Shown here: in pieces, positions 27,985 to 36,734 of the stretch | How the letters are laid out: the number at the start of each line of letters is the position of its first letter | How positions within the stretch are numbered: the stretch's first letter is position 1 | Assembly (NCBI GenBank): GCA_002238785.1 | Contig: MPNA01000001.1 | Location: 1 to 64,000, forward strand | Direction of reading: 5' to 3' | Source of the DNA: a bacterium OM1 bin76 | GTDB taxonomy: Bacteria; Actinomycetota; Acidimicrobiia; Spongiisociales; ZC4RG35 | Length of the DNA stretch: 64,000 nt | Program-made: the position numbers and the translations under genes | The notes under the pieces: generated by a model | Told to the model about the DNA's origin: nothing | What the model saw: the letters and a program-made list of their open reading frames with translations, nothing else | Databases searched by the model: none

Positions 27985-29139
27985 TCACAGAGTTGAGGTT
28001 TCGGTGTCCAGGCCCAGGCGCATCCGGCCCATGGTCTCCATCGTCCTCGGCGCCACTATGGCATGCTGGGCCGCCACCGCGGTGTCCCGGAAGCAGCGCT
28101 GGATAGGACTGGTGCGATACACCGCGGCGCCGCCCGCGGTCTTGAACATCGACGCGGCCGCATCGGCCGCGGTTTGGGTGGCGTGGGTTGCCGCTAGCCG
28201 GATCCGGCGTTTCTGCTCAATGGTCGAGGGCCGTCCCGCCTGCGCGTCCTCAAAGGCATGATCCACCGCGTCGAGCAACAGCGTCCACGCCGCGGCCAGC
28301 CGCGCCTCGGCTTGGGCGACCTCTGCCTGGGTTGCGGCCCGCCCGGCCAGGGACCTGGTGCTGCCCTGGGGCATCTTCGCCCCAGCCAACTTCACCAGTT
28401 CGTCAATACTGCGACGGGCGACACCCACCGCGACGGCCGCTACCCCGCTGGCCAGCAGCCCAAAGAACGAGAACCGGGACAAGGCGTTGTCCCGCACCGG
28501 TTCCGCCGCGACTATCTGCACCCAGCGTCCCTCGGGCACAAATACATCCCGCGCCTCGAAGTCGACCGAGCCGGTGCCGGCCAGGCCGGCCACGTCCCAG
28601 GTGTCAAACAGTTCGAGGTCATCGGGGTCCATGAACACGAAGGGCGCCGCCAAGCCGTCGGGCCGGGGTTCGGGCCGCCCATCGGCGCCGACCACGAAAC
28701 AACCGCCGCCGATGGTGGTGCAATGCTTGACTCCAGAGCCCCACTGCCAGCGCCCCGACACCCTCAAACCGCCCGCTACGGGCACCGCTCGGCCCCGGGG
28801 CACCACGAATCCTCCCCCAATGGCCCCGGGATCACCAAACAGGTCCCCGGCGTGCGGATCGGGAAGGTACGACGCCAGCACCGACGTCGTTGAGGCTATG
28901 GCAACGCACCAGCCGACCGAGCCGTCATGGTAGGCAAACTCCTCGAAGACTTTCAAGCTCTCAGTGGCGGTCACCCCGGGTCCGCCCAGATCGTCGGGCA
29001 CACATAGGCGAAAGGCCCCCGTCGGCCGGATCCTATCGACCAGGTCCGGAGGCAGCGTGCCCAGCGCCTCGATGTCCGCTGATCGGGCCCGGACCTGCGG
29101 GCCGAGATTGCGGGCCGCAGCCAGCACCGGATGAGTCAT
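27985..29139 (-). CDS. Acyl-CoA dehydrogenase-fold flavoprotein (HsaA-like monooxygenase or dehydrogenase)
   Basis: A 384-residue protein of the acyl-CoA dehydrogenase superfamily: N-terminal helical domain (FRLCVPDDLGGPGV), a beta domain (GGLRVSGRWQWGSGVKHC, a motif usual in flavin monooxygenases such as HsaA) and a C-terminal helical bundle. The usual acyl-CoA catalytic Glu context is not obvious, so a two-component monooxygenase role is at least as likely. Start chosen at ATG 29139 (MTHPVLAAARN); an in-frame start at 29166 adds nine residues. Stands alone. Confidence 0.78.
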   Translation of the reverse strand: MTHPVLAAARNLGPQVRARSADIEALGTLPPDLVDRIRPTGAFRLCVPDDLGGPGVTATESLKVFEEFAYHDGSVGWCVAIASTTSVLASYLPDPHAGDLFGDPGAIGGGFVVPRGRAVPVAGGLRVSGRWQWGSGVKHCTTIGGGCFVVGADGRPEPRPDGLAAPFVFMDPDDLELFDTWDVAGLAGTGSVDFEARDVFVPEGRWVQIVAAEPVRDNALSRFSFFGLLASGVAAVAVGVARRSIDELVKLAGAKMPQGSTRSLAGRAATQAEVAQAEARLAAAWTLLLDAVDHAFEDAQAGRPSTIEQKRRIRLAATHATQTAADAAASMFKTAGGAAVYRTSPIQRCFRDTAVAAQHAIVAPRTMETMGRMRLGLDTETSTL

Positions 29140-29414
29140 GAACCCCAATTTAGGGCCTCTCCCCAACTTCTCCGATGTCAGGACCGGCTTTGTTGGCCGT
29201 TAGTCGTGTCAGGAGTATTTGCACCCGGCGTGATTCAGAGACCTGCCGGCACAGCCCCCGGTTGCCAAACCGACTGATGGAAGCGAGTCAACCTCACCAG
29301 GCCAGACCACCCGAGGGCACCGACAACTCCCGGAAGATGAGTGGCTCGCCAATGCTCCTGGAGACCTCCTCATGGGCAGACCGTCGGCGGTCGGCAACCG
29401 TAGTATCGACCGGT

Positions 29415-30296
29415 ATGAGCCGTTTCAAACAGCCGCTGTTGCGCAGTTCAGCACATCAGGTTGTACGGTTCGCAGAGGAGCTTCGCCTCGACTGGTCACG
29501 GACTCGGGTGAGCGGGTTGTCGGCTGAGATCGCATTCTTCGCACTCTTGGGGCTGTTCCCGGCCGTGGTGGTCTTTGCTGCCGCGCTCGGTTCGCTTGAC
29601 GTGGTGATGGGCGAGAGCGCGGCTGCCGACACCGAGCAATGGGTCCTCAATCAGGTTCAAGAGATCTTCGGCTCCGACAATACGCTGCGCTCTACCATCG
29701 CGGAACTCTTCGAACGGTCGAATGCAGGACTGATCACCGTTGGCATCGTTTTGACGATGTACCTGGCATCGCGGGGTTTTGTCGCCATGGTACGCGCTCT
29801 GGACGTGGCGTATGGCCACGATCAACCGAGAACCTGGCTGTCTACCCGGGTCCTGGGTTTGGGCCTCACGGCTTCCACGATTCTGGTGGCCGCCCTGGTT
29901 GCCGCGATGGTGGTGGTCGGTCCTCTGCTGGGCGGCGGCGAGGAGGTGGCCGAGCGTCTGGGGGCTGGCTCCGCGTTCACCGCAGCTTGGGGGTGGTTGC
30001 GCTGGCCTTTGGTATTCGCGGTGTTGGTCTCATGGGCCGCCTCCGTTTACCACATGGCGTCCCGCAGGCGGGTGCCATGGCGACGGGAATTGCCGGGAGC
30101 CGTGGTGGGAACCGTGTGGTGGCTGGTTGTTTCGGCAGGTTTCCGCGCCTACCTCGAGTTGGCCTCCAGCGGTGTGAACGCCGTGTTCGGGTTGCTGGGT
30201 GGGGCTCTGAGCCTCCTGCTGTGGTTGTATCTTCTGGCGATGGGCCTGCTCGCCGGGGCCGGGTTGAACGTGGTGTGGACTCACCGCAGGCAGTGA
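29415..30296 (+). CDS. YihY/BrkB-family inner-membrane protein
   Basis: A 293-residue integral membrane protein with about six helices. Family features: GLSAEIAFFALLGLFPAVVVF in helix 1, MYLASRGFVAMVRALDVAYG, PGAVVGTVWWLVVSAGFRAYL, and LLWLYLLAMGLLAGAGLN at the end. The function of this family is not settled (the older name RNase BN is wrong). ATG 29415 gives the family N-terminus; the open frame to 29175 is not similar to it. Confidence 0.85.
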   Translation: MSRFKQPLLRSSAHQVVRFAEELRLDWSRTRVSGLSAEIAFFALLGLFPAVVVFAAALGSLDVVMGESAAADTEQWVLNQVQEIFGSDNTLRSTIAELFERSNAGLITVGIVLTMYLASRGFVAMVRALDVAYGHDQPRTWLSTRVLGLGLTASTILVAALVAAMVVVGPLLGGGEEVAERLGAGSAFTAAWGWLRWPLVFAVLVSWAASVYHMASRRRVPWRRELPGAVVGTVWWLVVSAGFRAYLELASSGVNAVFGLLGGALSLLLWLYLLAMGLLAGAGLNVVWTHRRQ

Positions 30297-30620
30297 CCGG
30301 CAGGTACCCGGGTGTTCGCTCGTATCCAGGAAAGTGTTTGGTGTCTTTCGCCGCTGAACCCATCCCCAGATATTCGGATCACAGGGAAGGCCCCACTAGA
30401 TCCAGCCGGTCTCCCCCGCTGGTCTGATCATCCGGAGCAAATGGGTGCTACTATGCAGTACCTATCCCATAAGGGTCTTTTGCGCAGGGAGCCGTGATGC
30501 TCGGAGCTCAGGACACCGGTATCGACGGGTTCTCATGACTCTCGGGTTGAGGCCCACCTTGACCGGGCGAATACGGCGACATTCACGAGAGTCCTGCGCC
30601 CTACATCGAGGGAGAAACCG
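30297..30620 (+). promoter_or_regulatory. Leader of the decarboxylase-like gene with nested inverted repeats
   Basis: No gene is seen in this 324-base gap. Just upstream of the next start are two nested inverted repeats: GCGCAGG at 30482-30488 with CCTGCGC at 30593-30599, and inside it GACTCTCG at 30537-30544 with CGAGAGTC at 30586-30593. Together they could fold a roughly 115-base leader ending 14 bases before the ribosome site (GAGGGAGA). This may be a cis-regulatory RNA; it matches no riboswitch class I recognise. Confidence 0.35.
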
Positions 30621-31451
30621 GTGCCATACAGTTTTGAACCACGCCAGATGTACAGGATGCCGACCCACTTCGGCCCGAGCTTGGGTCCCCGACAGGGGGT
30701 GGATGGAAACCGATACGCGAACACAGGCAGTCCCAATAAAACGATGTATTCGGTCAGATTTCGTACTACGGCTGACGCGTTGGACAAGCTACTTCCCCCC
30801 AGATTCGAACTCGTCGGCGAGCCGGTCGTCACCGTAACGGCGAGCTATATCACCAACATCGAGTGGCTGGCGGGGCGCGGATACAACACGCTCGGGGTCA
30901 CTTGTCCAGTTGTCTTTCGTGGTGAACGGGCCAATACTGCGGGCGCTTTCCTCATGGTGCTGTGGGAGAACCTAACTGACCCGATTATCACCGGCCGCGA
31001 GGAACTGGGGTACCCGAAGATCTACGGGGAACTTCCCGAGCCGCGTCACTTTAACGACACAACACATTGCAGCGCAGGTTGGCTAGGACACCAGTTCATG
31101 TCGATGACGGTTCGGGAGCAAACCAAGTTGGACGACGAGGAGATGGCCGACTTAGCCATGAAACAGCAGGGTCTTCTTCTCTACAAATACATGCCTCGGA
31201 CCCACGACTGGGGAAGACATGATGTCGAGTACGTCACGTTTACGCCTCCTCCCGACCTGAGTCCCTATCTCAAGGGAGCCTGGACCGGGGAAGGTTCTGT
31301 GTCCTTTCATAAGTCGACGTGGGAGGAACTTCCGACGTTATTTAACATTGTCAACGCGCTGGCGTCCTTGCCGGTTCTTGAGACGCGATCCTCAATGACG
31401 CTGATGACGGTTGGAGGCACGGATTACAGTTCTCAACGGATCTTGAAATAG
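30621..31451 (+). CDS. Acetoacetate decarboxylase-family protein
   Basis: A 276-residue ADC-fold protein. The Schiff-base lysine motif is seen as TGREELGYPKIYGELPEP (Lys about residue 132), close to the classical G-R-E-x-x-G-x-P-K pattern. Other blocks: YSVRFRTTADALDKLLPPRFEL and YITNIEWLAGRGYNTLGV, as in large ADC-like proteins that may be decarboxylases or aldolase-dehydratases. Start GTG 30621 has a good ribosome site. It faces the transporter operon that ends at 31534. Confidence 0.85.
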   Translation: MPYSFEPRQMYRMPTHFGPSLGPRQGVDGNRYANTGSPNKTMYSVRFRTTADALDKLLPPRFELVGEPVVTVTASYITNIEWLAGRGYNTLGVTCPVVFRGERANTAGAFLMVLWENLTDPIITGREELGYPKIYGELPEPRHFNDTTHCSAGWLGHQFMSMTVREQTKLDDEEMADLAMKQQGLLLYKYMPRTHDWGRHDVEYVTFTPPPDLSPYLKGAWTGEGSVSFHKSTWEELPTLFNIVNALASLPVLETRSSMTLMTVGGTDYSSQRILK

Positions 31452-31533
31452 CCGCTGCCAGGTTACGGAAACCACGCACCTTGACGCTGAGGCTCTCAGA
31501 GCTTGACGGCTCATTCCCTGATAGAAGAAGCCG

Positions 31534-32433
31534 CTAAAGCGCTCTGAGTTTAGGATCCAGGAGGTCTCGAATGCGGTCACCGATCAGGTTGAAAGAAAGC
31601 ACCACCAGACCTATCGCAGCTCCTGGGAATACGGAAATCCACCAAGCCGAACGGATCAGGTCACGCCCGTCGGCGACCATGCCACCCCAGGTTGGCGTCG
31701 GCGGAGGAACCCCGGCACCAAGAAAGCTCAAGGTGGCTTCCACCGTGATGGCCCAACCGATCTGCAGGGTGGAAAGGACGATCACGCTGTTGAGCACGTT
31801 CGGCAGCAGGTGTGAAGCCATTATCCGCAGGGGTGATCCTCCCGCGACTCGGGCGAGGGCAATAAAGTCGCGTTCCTTCAAGCTGAGAACTTCCCCTCGT
31901 ATCAGACGGGCATAGCGTGCCCACAGGATCAGCGCCATTACTGACACGACAACCGTAACACTTGGCCCGACAATGACAGCGAAAACGAGAGCGATCAAGA
32001 TAGCGGGAAAGGCCAGCCAGCCATCGACCAGTCGCATGATCACCGTATCAACCCAACCTCCGAAGTAGCCGGCGATAATACCGAGGGTCGTTCCGATAGA
32101 CCCTGCGAGTAGGACCGTGCCGGCGGCCACGGCCATGGACACCTGAGCGCCCTTGATGAGCCGACTGAGGATGTCGCGGCCTAGGCTGTCCGTCCCCAGG
32201 GGAAACTGCCAGCTACCTCCTTCTGAAAAGACCCATCCCTGGCGGGCGTGCGCCAAGTTCAATTCATCCGGTCCGTGGGGTGCGATGAGGTCCGCCAATA
32301 AGGCGGCCGCTACGGCCAACAAAACAATCAGAAGAGGAAGTATGGGAAGGCTACGCCAGGTCGTGCCCAATCCGGTCCGTACCTTGCCAAAGAACTCAGA
32401 CACTACGACGAATCCGCGGATCGATGACTGCAT
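31534..32433 (-). CDS. ABC transporter permease, DppC/OppC type
   Basis: A 299-residue permease: N-terminal helix, FPLGTDSLGRDILSRLIKGAQ, EAA loop ERDFIALARVAGGSPLR, and FLGAGVPPPTPTWGGMV near the end, followed by DRIRDLLDPKLRAL. The open frame starts at 32433, overlapping the DppB-like gene by 38 bases; GTG 32403 is an alternative start giving a shorter overlap. Last gene of the operon that begins with the deacylase gene at 36340. Confidence 0.9.
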   Translation of the reverse strand: MQSSIRGFVVVSEFFGKVRTGLGTTWRSLPILPLLIVLLAVAAALLADLIAPHGPDELNLAHARQGWVFSEGGSWQFPLGTDSLGRDILSRLIKGAQVSMAVAAGTVLLAGSIGTTLGIIAGYFGGWVDTVIMRLVDGWLAFPAILIALVFAVIVGPSVTVVVSVMALILWARYARLIRGEVLSLKERDFIALARVAGGSPLRIMASHLLPNVLNSVIVLSTLQIGWAITVEATLSFLGAGVPPPTPTWGGMVADGRDLIRSAWWISVFPGAAIGLVVLSFNLIGDRIRDLLDPKLRAL

Positions 32434-33316
32434 ATGACAGATCTACGAGAAGATTCACAAAGACAATTAGTGCCGCCCACATGATGACTACAGCCTGCAG
32501 CACTGGGAAGTCCCTCCATAGAACTGCCTCGAAGGCAAGCCGGCCCAAACCCGGCCACGCAAAGACGACTTCTGTCGTGACCGCAGCAGCTACGAGAACG
32601 CCATACATGAGTACCACAAACGTAACCACCGGAATCAAGGCATTTCGGAAGGCGTGCATCCACACAACCCTCATCTCGCTGGCACCCTTGATACGAGCAA
32701 GCTTGGCGTACTCGCTGTCAAGCACTTCAAGCATGGCCGACCGCATCAGTCTCGTGATCCCGGCTCCGGTAAAGAGACCCATAGTTGCCGCGGGAAGCAA
32801 CAGATGCTGCCAGGTTCCCGAACCTTGCGCTGGAAACACCTGCCACCTGACTGAGAACAGAATGATCGCTAGGACACCGGTGAAGAAGGGCGGAAGTGAT
32901 TGACCCAGAACGGCTAGGCCCATTGCGATGCGATCCACGATCGTATCGCGCTTCACTGCCGCAAGGACACCGAGAGGAAGGCTGAATACGACCATGAAGA
33001 GAAGTGATGTGCTGACTAGCAGGACCGAGTTCCCAAGGCGGTCCACAACAAGTTCAAGAACCGGTAGCTTGGTACGTATCGATCTGCCAAAATCCCCCTG
33101 GATCACATTGCCCAGGAAGGTGAGGTACTGATCGACGAGTGGCTCGTCCAATCCCAACTCATCGATCAACTGCATCCGCTGTTCGGGCGTCGCTTCTACT
33201 GGTAGCAGGACATCGACCGGGTTACCGGTCGATTGGCTCAACGCGAATACAACCACGCTGACACCGAGGAGGGTAACCAACGCCTGTAATGCACGACTTA
33301 CTATGAGCCTTGTCAT
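32396..33316 (-). CDS. ABC transporter permease, DppB/OppB type
   Basis: A 306-residue permease with N-terminal helix LQALVTLLGVSVVVFALSQ, the GLDEPLVDQYLTFLGNVIQGDFG block and the EAA loop SEYAKLARIKGASEMRV, ending DPRIRRSV. Follows the hydrolase gene by 31 bases. Works with 31534-32433 and, most likely, with the ATPases at 41859-43831 and the binding protein at 39865-41589, which together make one complete transporter. Confidence 0.92.
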   Translation of the reverse strand: MTRLIVSRALQALVTLLGVSVVVFALSQSTGNPVDVLLPVEATPEQRMQLIDELGLDEPLVDQYLTFLGNVIQGDFGRSIRTKLPVLELVVDRLGNSVLLVSTSLLFMVVFSLPLGVLAAVKRDTIVDRIAMGLAVLGQSLPPFFTGVLAIILFSVRWQVFPAQGSGTWQHLLLPAATMGLFTGAGITRLMRSAMLEVLDSEYAKLARIKGASEMRVVWMHAFRNALIPVVTFVVLMYGVLVAAAVTTEVVFAWPGLGRLAFEAVLWRDFPVLQAVVIMWAALIVFVNLLVDLSYAVIDPRIRRSV

Positions 33317-33347
33317 TACCGGAGTGTGTCGGTACTCGCCGCGGGAG

Positions 33348-34766
33348 CTAGAGACATGACTTCATACCTCGAGCCAGATACCTGCCGCTCGGGTTGTCCA
33401 ACACCTCACCTTCCGATACTGCCAAATACCCACGCCTCACCACGTACTTCGGGAACCCTCTAGATGTGAGGCCTCCGTAAATCGAGTAGTCCGAACGACC
33501 GTGCAGAGTGTGTGGCCCTATCTCACGGGCTTCCCCCTCAATCGGGACGATGGCAAAATCGGCGTCGGCTCCAACGCGTATGGCACCTTTTCGGGGGTAG
33601 AGACCGTATGCCTTTGCGGCGTTGGTGGCGGTCAACTCCGCCAACCTACGTATGTCGAATCGACCCGTCTCGAAGCCGAGCGCGTACGCTAGCGGAAATA
33701 GGGCCTCCGACGACGTGATGCCACCGTATGGGGCGTCGAATATGGTTCGTGCAGCTTGCTTCATAGCCTTCGTGCGAGGTGAGTGATCGCTTGAGAGCAA
33801 GTCAACGTGCCCTGCGTCGACCGCGTCCCAGACTGCAGCCACATCCTCACTTCTGCGAAGCGGGGGGCCTATCTTCCCGAGGGAACCGTGCTTGAGAAGG
33901 GCATCCTCCGTCAATATGAGGTAGTGAGGCTGGGTCTCGCTCCATATCCGTGGTGAAGCCGCACCATCCTTGAGCCGAGAGAGCACGCCAACAGTCTCGG
34001 CTGCGGACAGGTGAACAAAAAGCACATCGCAACCAGTGAGTTCGGCCAGCGCGGCGGCTCGGAACATGCCTTCGGCTTCGAGGATTCCCGGGGAGCATCG
34101 CAGGAAGCCCTCAGCGTCGGTCGGATCGCGTGTGTATTCGATATCGTGGTAGTACTTGGTCGCCCTCCCGTTCTCGGGGTGAATCAGGAGCAGACCATTG
34201 TGAGAGGCTACGGCCACCATCAACTCGACCAGTTCATCATCTTCCAACATGGCGCCACGCACGTAATATCCGAGAAAAGCCTTGTATGTGGTTACCCCCA
34301 ACCCAACGCCTGCATCAACCACCTCGGTCAGCGGGTCTCCCGGTAAGCACAGAGCGTTGATAGCGAAGTCGACCGCAGAATGCTCGGTCCCGAACTGGAT
34401 CTGATATTTGACGGTGTCGATCAATCCCATCTCGGGTCCACGACTCACATAGGCTCCGACCGTCGTGACGCCGCCCATTACAGCCGCATCGGTCGCCTGC
34501 TTCAGATCCTCGGCGAGAGGATCGATCGTGTGAAAACCACCCACCGAGGTGTGAACATGCGGATCAACGACGCCGGGTAACACCCATGCTCCGCGAGCAT
34601 CTACGACCGGACCACCGGAAAAGCCAGATCCGATCGACTCGATGGACCCGTCCACGACATGGATGTCTGCGTCGACAACGCCAACTTCTGTCACAACCCG
34701 GCCACCCCTGATGATCAAGGTAGCGCCACCCGAATCCCTGGACACATCAAGCGTTGCGGGAGTCAT
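33348..34766 (-). CDS. Cyclic amidohydrolase (dihydropyrimidinase/hydantoinase/allantoinase-like)
   Basis: A 472-residue TIM-barrel amidohydrolase with a complete binuclear metal site of the hydantoinase type: DPHVHT near residue 68, the lysine that is carboxylated in TTYKAFLGYY (about 160), His in LLIHPEN, His in LFVHLSA and Asp in SSDHSPR. Family members open cyclic amides such as hydantoins, dihydropyrimidines and allantoin. ATG 34766 overlaps the stop of the deacylase gene by 4 bases, so both hydrolases are made together. Confidence 0.87.
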   Translation of the reverse strand: MTPATLDVSRDSGGATLIIRGGRVVTEVGVVDADIHVVDGSIESIGSGFSGGPVVDARGAWVLPGVVDPHVHTSVGGFHTIDPLAEDLKQATDAAVMGGVTTVGAYVSRGPEMGLIDTVKYQIQFGTEHSAVDFAINALCLPGDPLTEVVDAGVGLGVTTYKAFLGYYVRGAMLEDDELVELMVAVASHNGLLLIHPENGRATKYYHDIEYTRDPTDAEGFLRCSPGILEAEGMFRAAALAELTGCDVLFVHLSAAETVGVLSRLKDGAASPRIWSETQPHYLILTEDALLKHGSLGKIGPPLRRSEDVAAVWDAVDAGHVDLLSSDHSPRTKAMKQAARTIFDAPYGGITSSEALFPLAYALGFETGRFDIRRLAELTATNAAKAYGLYPRKGAIRVGADADFAIVPIEGEAREIGPHTLHGRSDYSIYGGLTSRGFPKYVVRRGYLAVSEGEVLDNPSGRYLARGMKSCL

Positions 34767-36340
34767 GCGTTCCGCAGGACTCGGCCCGGGAGGGCGCCGG
34801 TGTGCTCCCCATCGTCTATCACGAGGACACCATTGACCATGACGTGCGAAATCCCCAGGGGGAACTGGCGGGGACTCTCCAATGTTGCCGGCGAGTGAAT
34901 CTCGAGCGGATCGAATATGACCAGATCGGCGACGAAGCCATTGCGCAGAATCCCTCGATCCTGGAGCCCAAGTCGTTGCGTCGGCAGGGAGGTGATTTTG
35001 CGAATCGCATCCGCCATCGACAACAGCCCTTCGTCACGCACGAGATCGCCGAGGACCTTGGGGAACGTGCCATAGGAACGCGGGCTGGGGTAGTCGCCCA
35101 AGAGAAGCGCATCGCTTCCGACCATGCACCTGGGGTGGGCCAGGACTTTCCTGTTGTTGGTGGCGTTATTGGCGTAAAGACCCACCTCTGAAATGCCAAG
35201 ATTCTCGTCGAGTAAGAGATCGCACAGGGCATCAAGCGGGTCTTTTGCCAGATCTTCCGCAATCTGGCCGATGGTCATCCCGTCAAGCTTCTTGTTTCGA
35301 GGTTTACGAAACCCGCCCAAGGTAATTCCGTCGCCCGCCCTCCAGCGAGCTGCCCGCGGATCGGTTTCCTGACGCATGCGACTGCGAACTTTCGGATCGC
35401 GGAGCCTGGCGAGAAGGGCTTGCGGCCCACCCTCATGCGTCCATTCGGGGATCATTACCAAAGCACGGCTGCCGGTGTGTACGTACGGGTAGGCATCAAA
35501 TGTCACGTCAACGCCGTCGGAAGTTGCATCCTCTACCAGCCCGAGCAGGGGACGGAACTGGCCGTTACGCTTCCAAGTGCTGGCGAAGTGCGAGACATGG
35601 ACCGGCACTCCCGTTCTTCTCCCGACATCGAGTGCCTCAAGGTTGGGATCGATGAAGCCGTCGCCGGATCCGTATCGAATGTGAGTGACGTACACACCTC
35701 CCATGTCCCGGACAACCTCGCACAGCGCCGCGATCTCATCCGGCGTCGCATAGCTGCCTGGTGGGTAGGTGAGCCCGGTAGACATGCCGAATGCGCCGTC
35801 ACGCATCCCAGAACGCAGCAATTCCAGCATCTTCCTTGCCTCGGAGTCCGTGGGAGGACGGTTATTCCAACCAACGGACGAAATGCGAAGAGGAGCATTC
35901 CCGATTACATACGCAATGTTGACCGCTACTCGTCGATCGTATTGAGAGAGGTACTCATCGACGGTGAGCCACTGCGGGTTCTCGGGCAAATGACCATCCA
36001 GACCCCCGTTGAGCATTCCCCAGTGACGAAGGTCCTCTGCAGAAAGGAATGGGGCGTAGGAATTGCCATCAACACCGATCAACTCGGTGGTAACACCCTG
36101 GCGCACCTTTGGCTCGTGCTCAGGATGCTTGAGGATGACCATTGTGGAGTGGGCGTGCATATCAACGAAACCTGGGCACACTATCTTGCCTGTAGCATCA
36201 ATCACGCGCCTTGCCTTCAGACTTGAGGTGTCACCTGAGATAAGTTGGATCTTGGCTTTCTCAATGGCGACGGAGGCGCCGAACCAGTCGGAACCTGTAC
36301 CGTCGTATACCCGACCGTTCTTGATAAGAGTTTCGACCAT
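34763..36340 (-). CDS. N-acyl-D-amino-acid deacylase (D-aminoacylase)-like amidohydrolase
   Basis: A 525-residue amidohydrolase of the D-aminoacylase group: ATGKIVCPGFVDMHAHSTM (first metal His pair), GVTTELIGVDGNSYAP, GMSTGLTYPPGSYATPDEI, VYVTHIRYG, VPVHVSHF and the late Asp in MVGSDALLLGDYPSPRSYG. The usual family Cys of GxxGxS-type loops is replaced by GVDGNS. Start ATG 36340 with GAGGGTTGGGA upstream; a longer opening to 36490 is not family-like. It begins the transcription unit deacylase, cyclic amidohydrolase, DppB, DppC. Confidence 0.87.
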   Translation of the reverse strand: MVETLIKNGRVYDGTGSDWFGASVAIEKAKIQLISGDTSSLKARRVIDATGKIVCPGFVDMHAHSTMVILKHPEHEPKVRQGVTTELIGVDGNSYAPFLSAEDLRHWGMLNGGLDGHLPENPQWLTVDEYLSQYDRRVAVNIAYVIGNAPLRISSVGWNNRPPTDSEARKMLELLRSGMRDGAFGMSTGLTYPPGSYATPDEIAALCEVVRDMGGVYVTHIRYGSGDGFIDPNLEALDVGRRTGVPVHVSHFASTWKRNGQFRPLLGLVEDATSDGVDVTFDAYPYVHTGSRALVMIPEWTHEGGPQALLARLRDPKVRSRMRQETDPRAARWRAGDGITLGGFRKPRNKKLDGMTIGQIAEDLAKDPLDALCDLLLDENLGISEVGLYANNATNNRKVLAHPRCMVGSDALLLGDYPSPRSYGTFPKVLGDLVRDEGLLSMADAIRKITSLPTQRLGLQDRGILRNGFVADLVIFDPLEIHSPATLESPRQFPLGISHVMVNGVLVIDDGEHTGALPGRVLRNA

Positions 36341-36734
36341 CAGGTCCCAACCCTCGACAGCGCTGATCCGAGGTGAGTCAACACGTGTACCAGGCTCCCG
36401 GCATACCTGGCGATATCGCCAGAGTCCACTGGTAGATTGGGTAAGGCCGCCAATTGCTGCTGGACTGGGTGTCCCCGCCAGGCAGGACACATGCGGCTCG
36501 CTCCCAGGGCACTCGAGACCCGGGGGTGACTTGGCGGTAACGTTCCATCTCTGGAATAGCTGGGCACATCCGACCAGACCTCCTGTTCAGGATGGAAAAC
36601 CGACCTTGATGTGAGTTGAGGATAGTTGTTCCATTGACTCTTATGTCGAGTTTGAGGTAGTCGTTGGGTCGGTTAGCCGCCCAGGATGCTCCCATCTTTT
36701 GCAAATCGGTTGGCGGGTGTGCCATCTCGGGTGA
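36341..36734 (-). promoter_or_regulatory. Promoter gap upstream of the deacylase operon
   Basis: A 394-base gap with no gene I can support. It should carry the promoter of the deacylase operon and lies downstream of the MFS gene on the same strand. It contains one copy of a 29-base element (36685-36713) also found twice upstream of the binding-protein gene. Confidence 0.4.
36685..36713. repeat. Shared upstream element, copy 1 (before the deacylase gene)
   Basis: Reads GATGCTCCCATCTTTTG then CAAATCGGTT on the plus strand. It matches the two direct repeats at 41662 and 41711 in most positions, with GATGCT and CAAATCGG invariant. Candidate operator for co-regulation; not a known site to me. Confidence 0.45.

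Noticed and set aside
30482-30620. Known riboswitch class in the leader
   Set aside because: Compared by eye with TPP, cobalamin, glycine, guanidine and c-di-AMP patterns; none fits.
36378-36725. Possible 115-residue minus-strand gene in the gap before the deacylase gene
   Set aside because: No family features or good start; composition looks non-coding.
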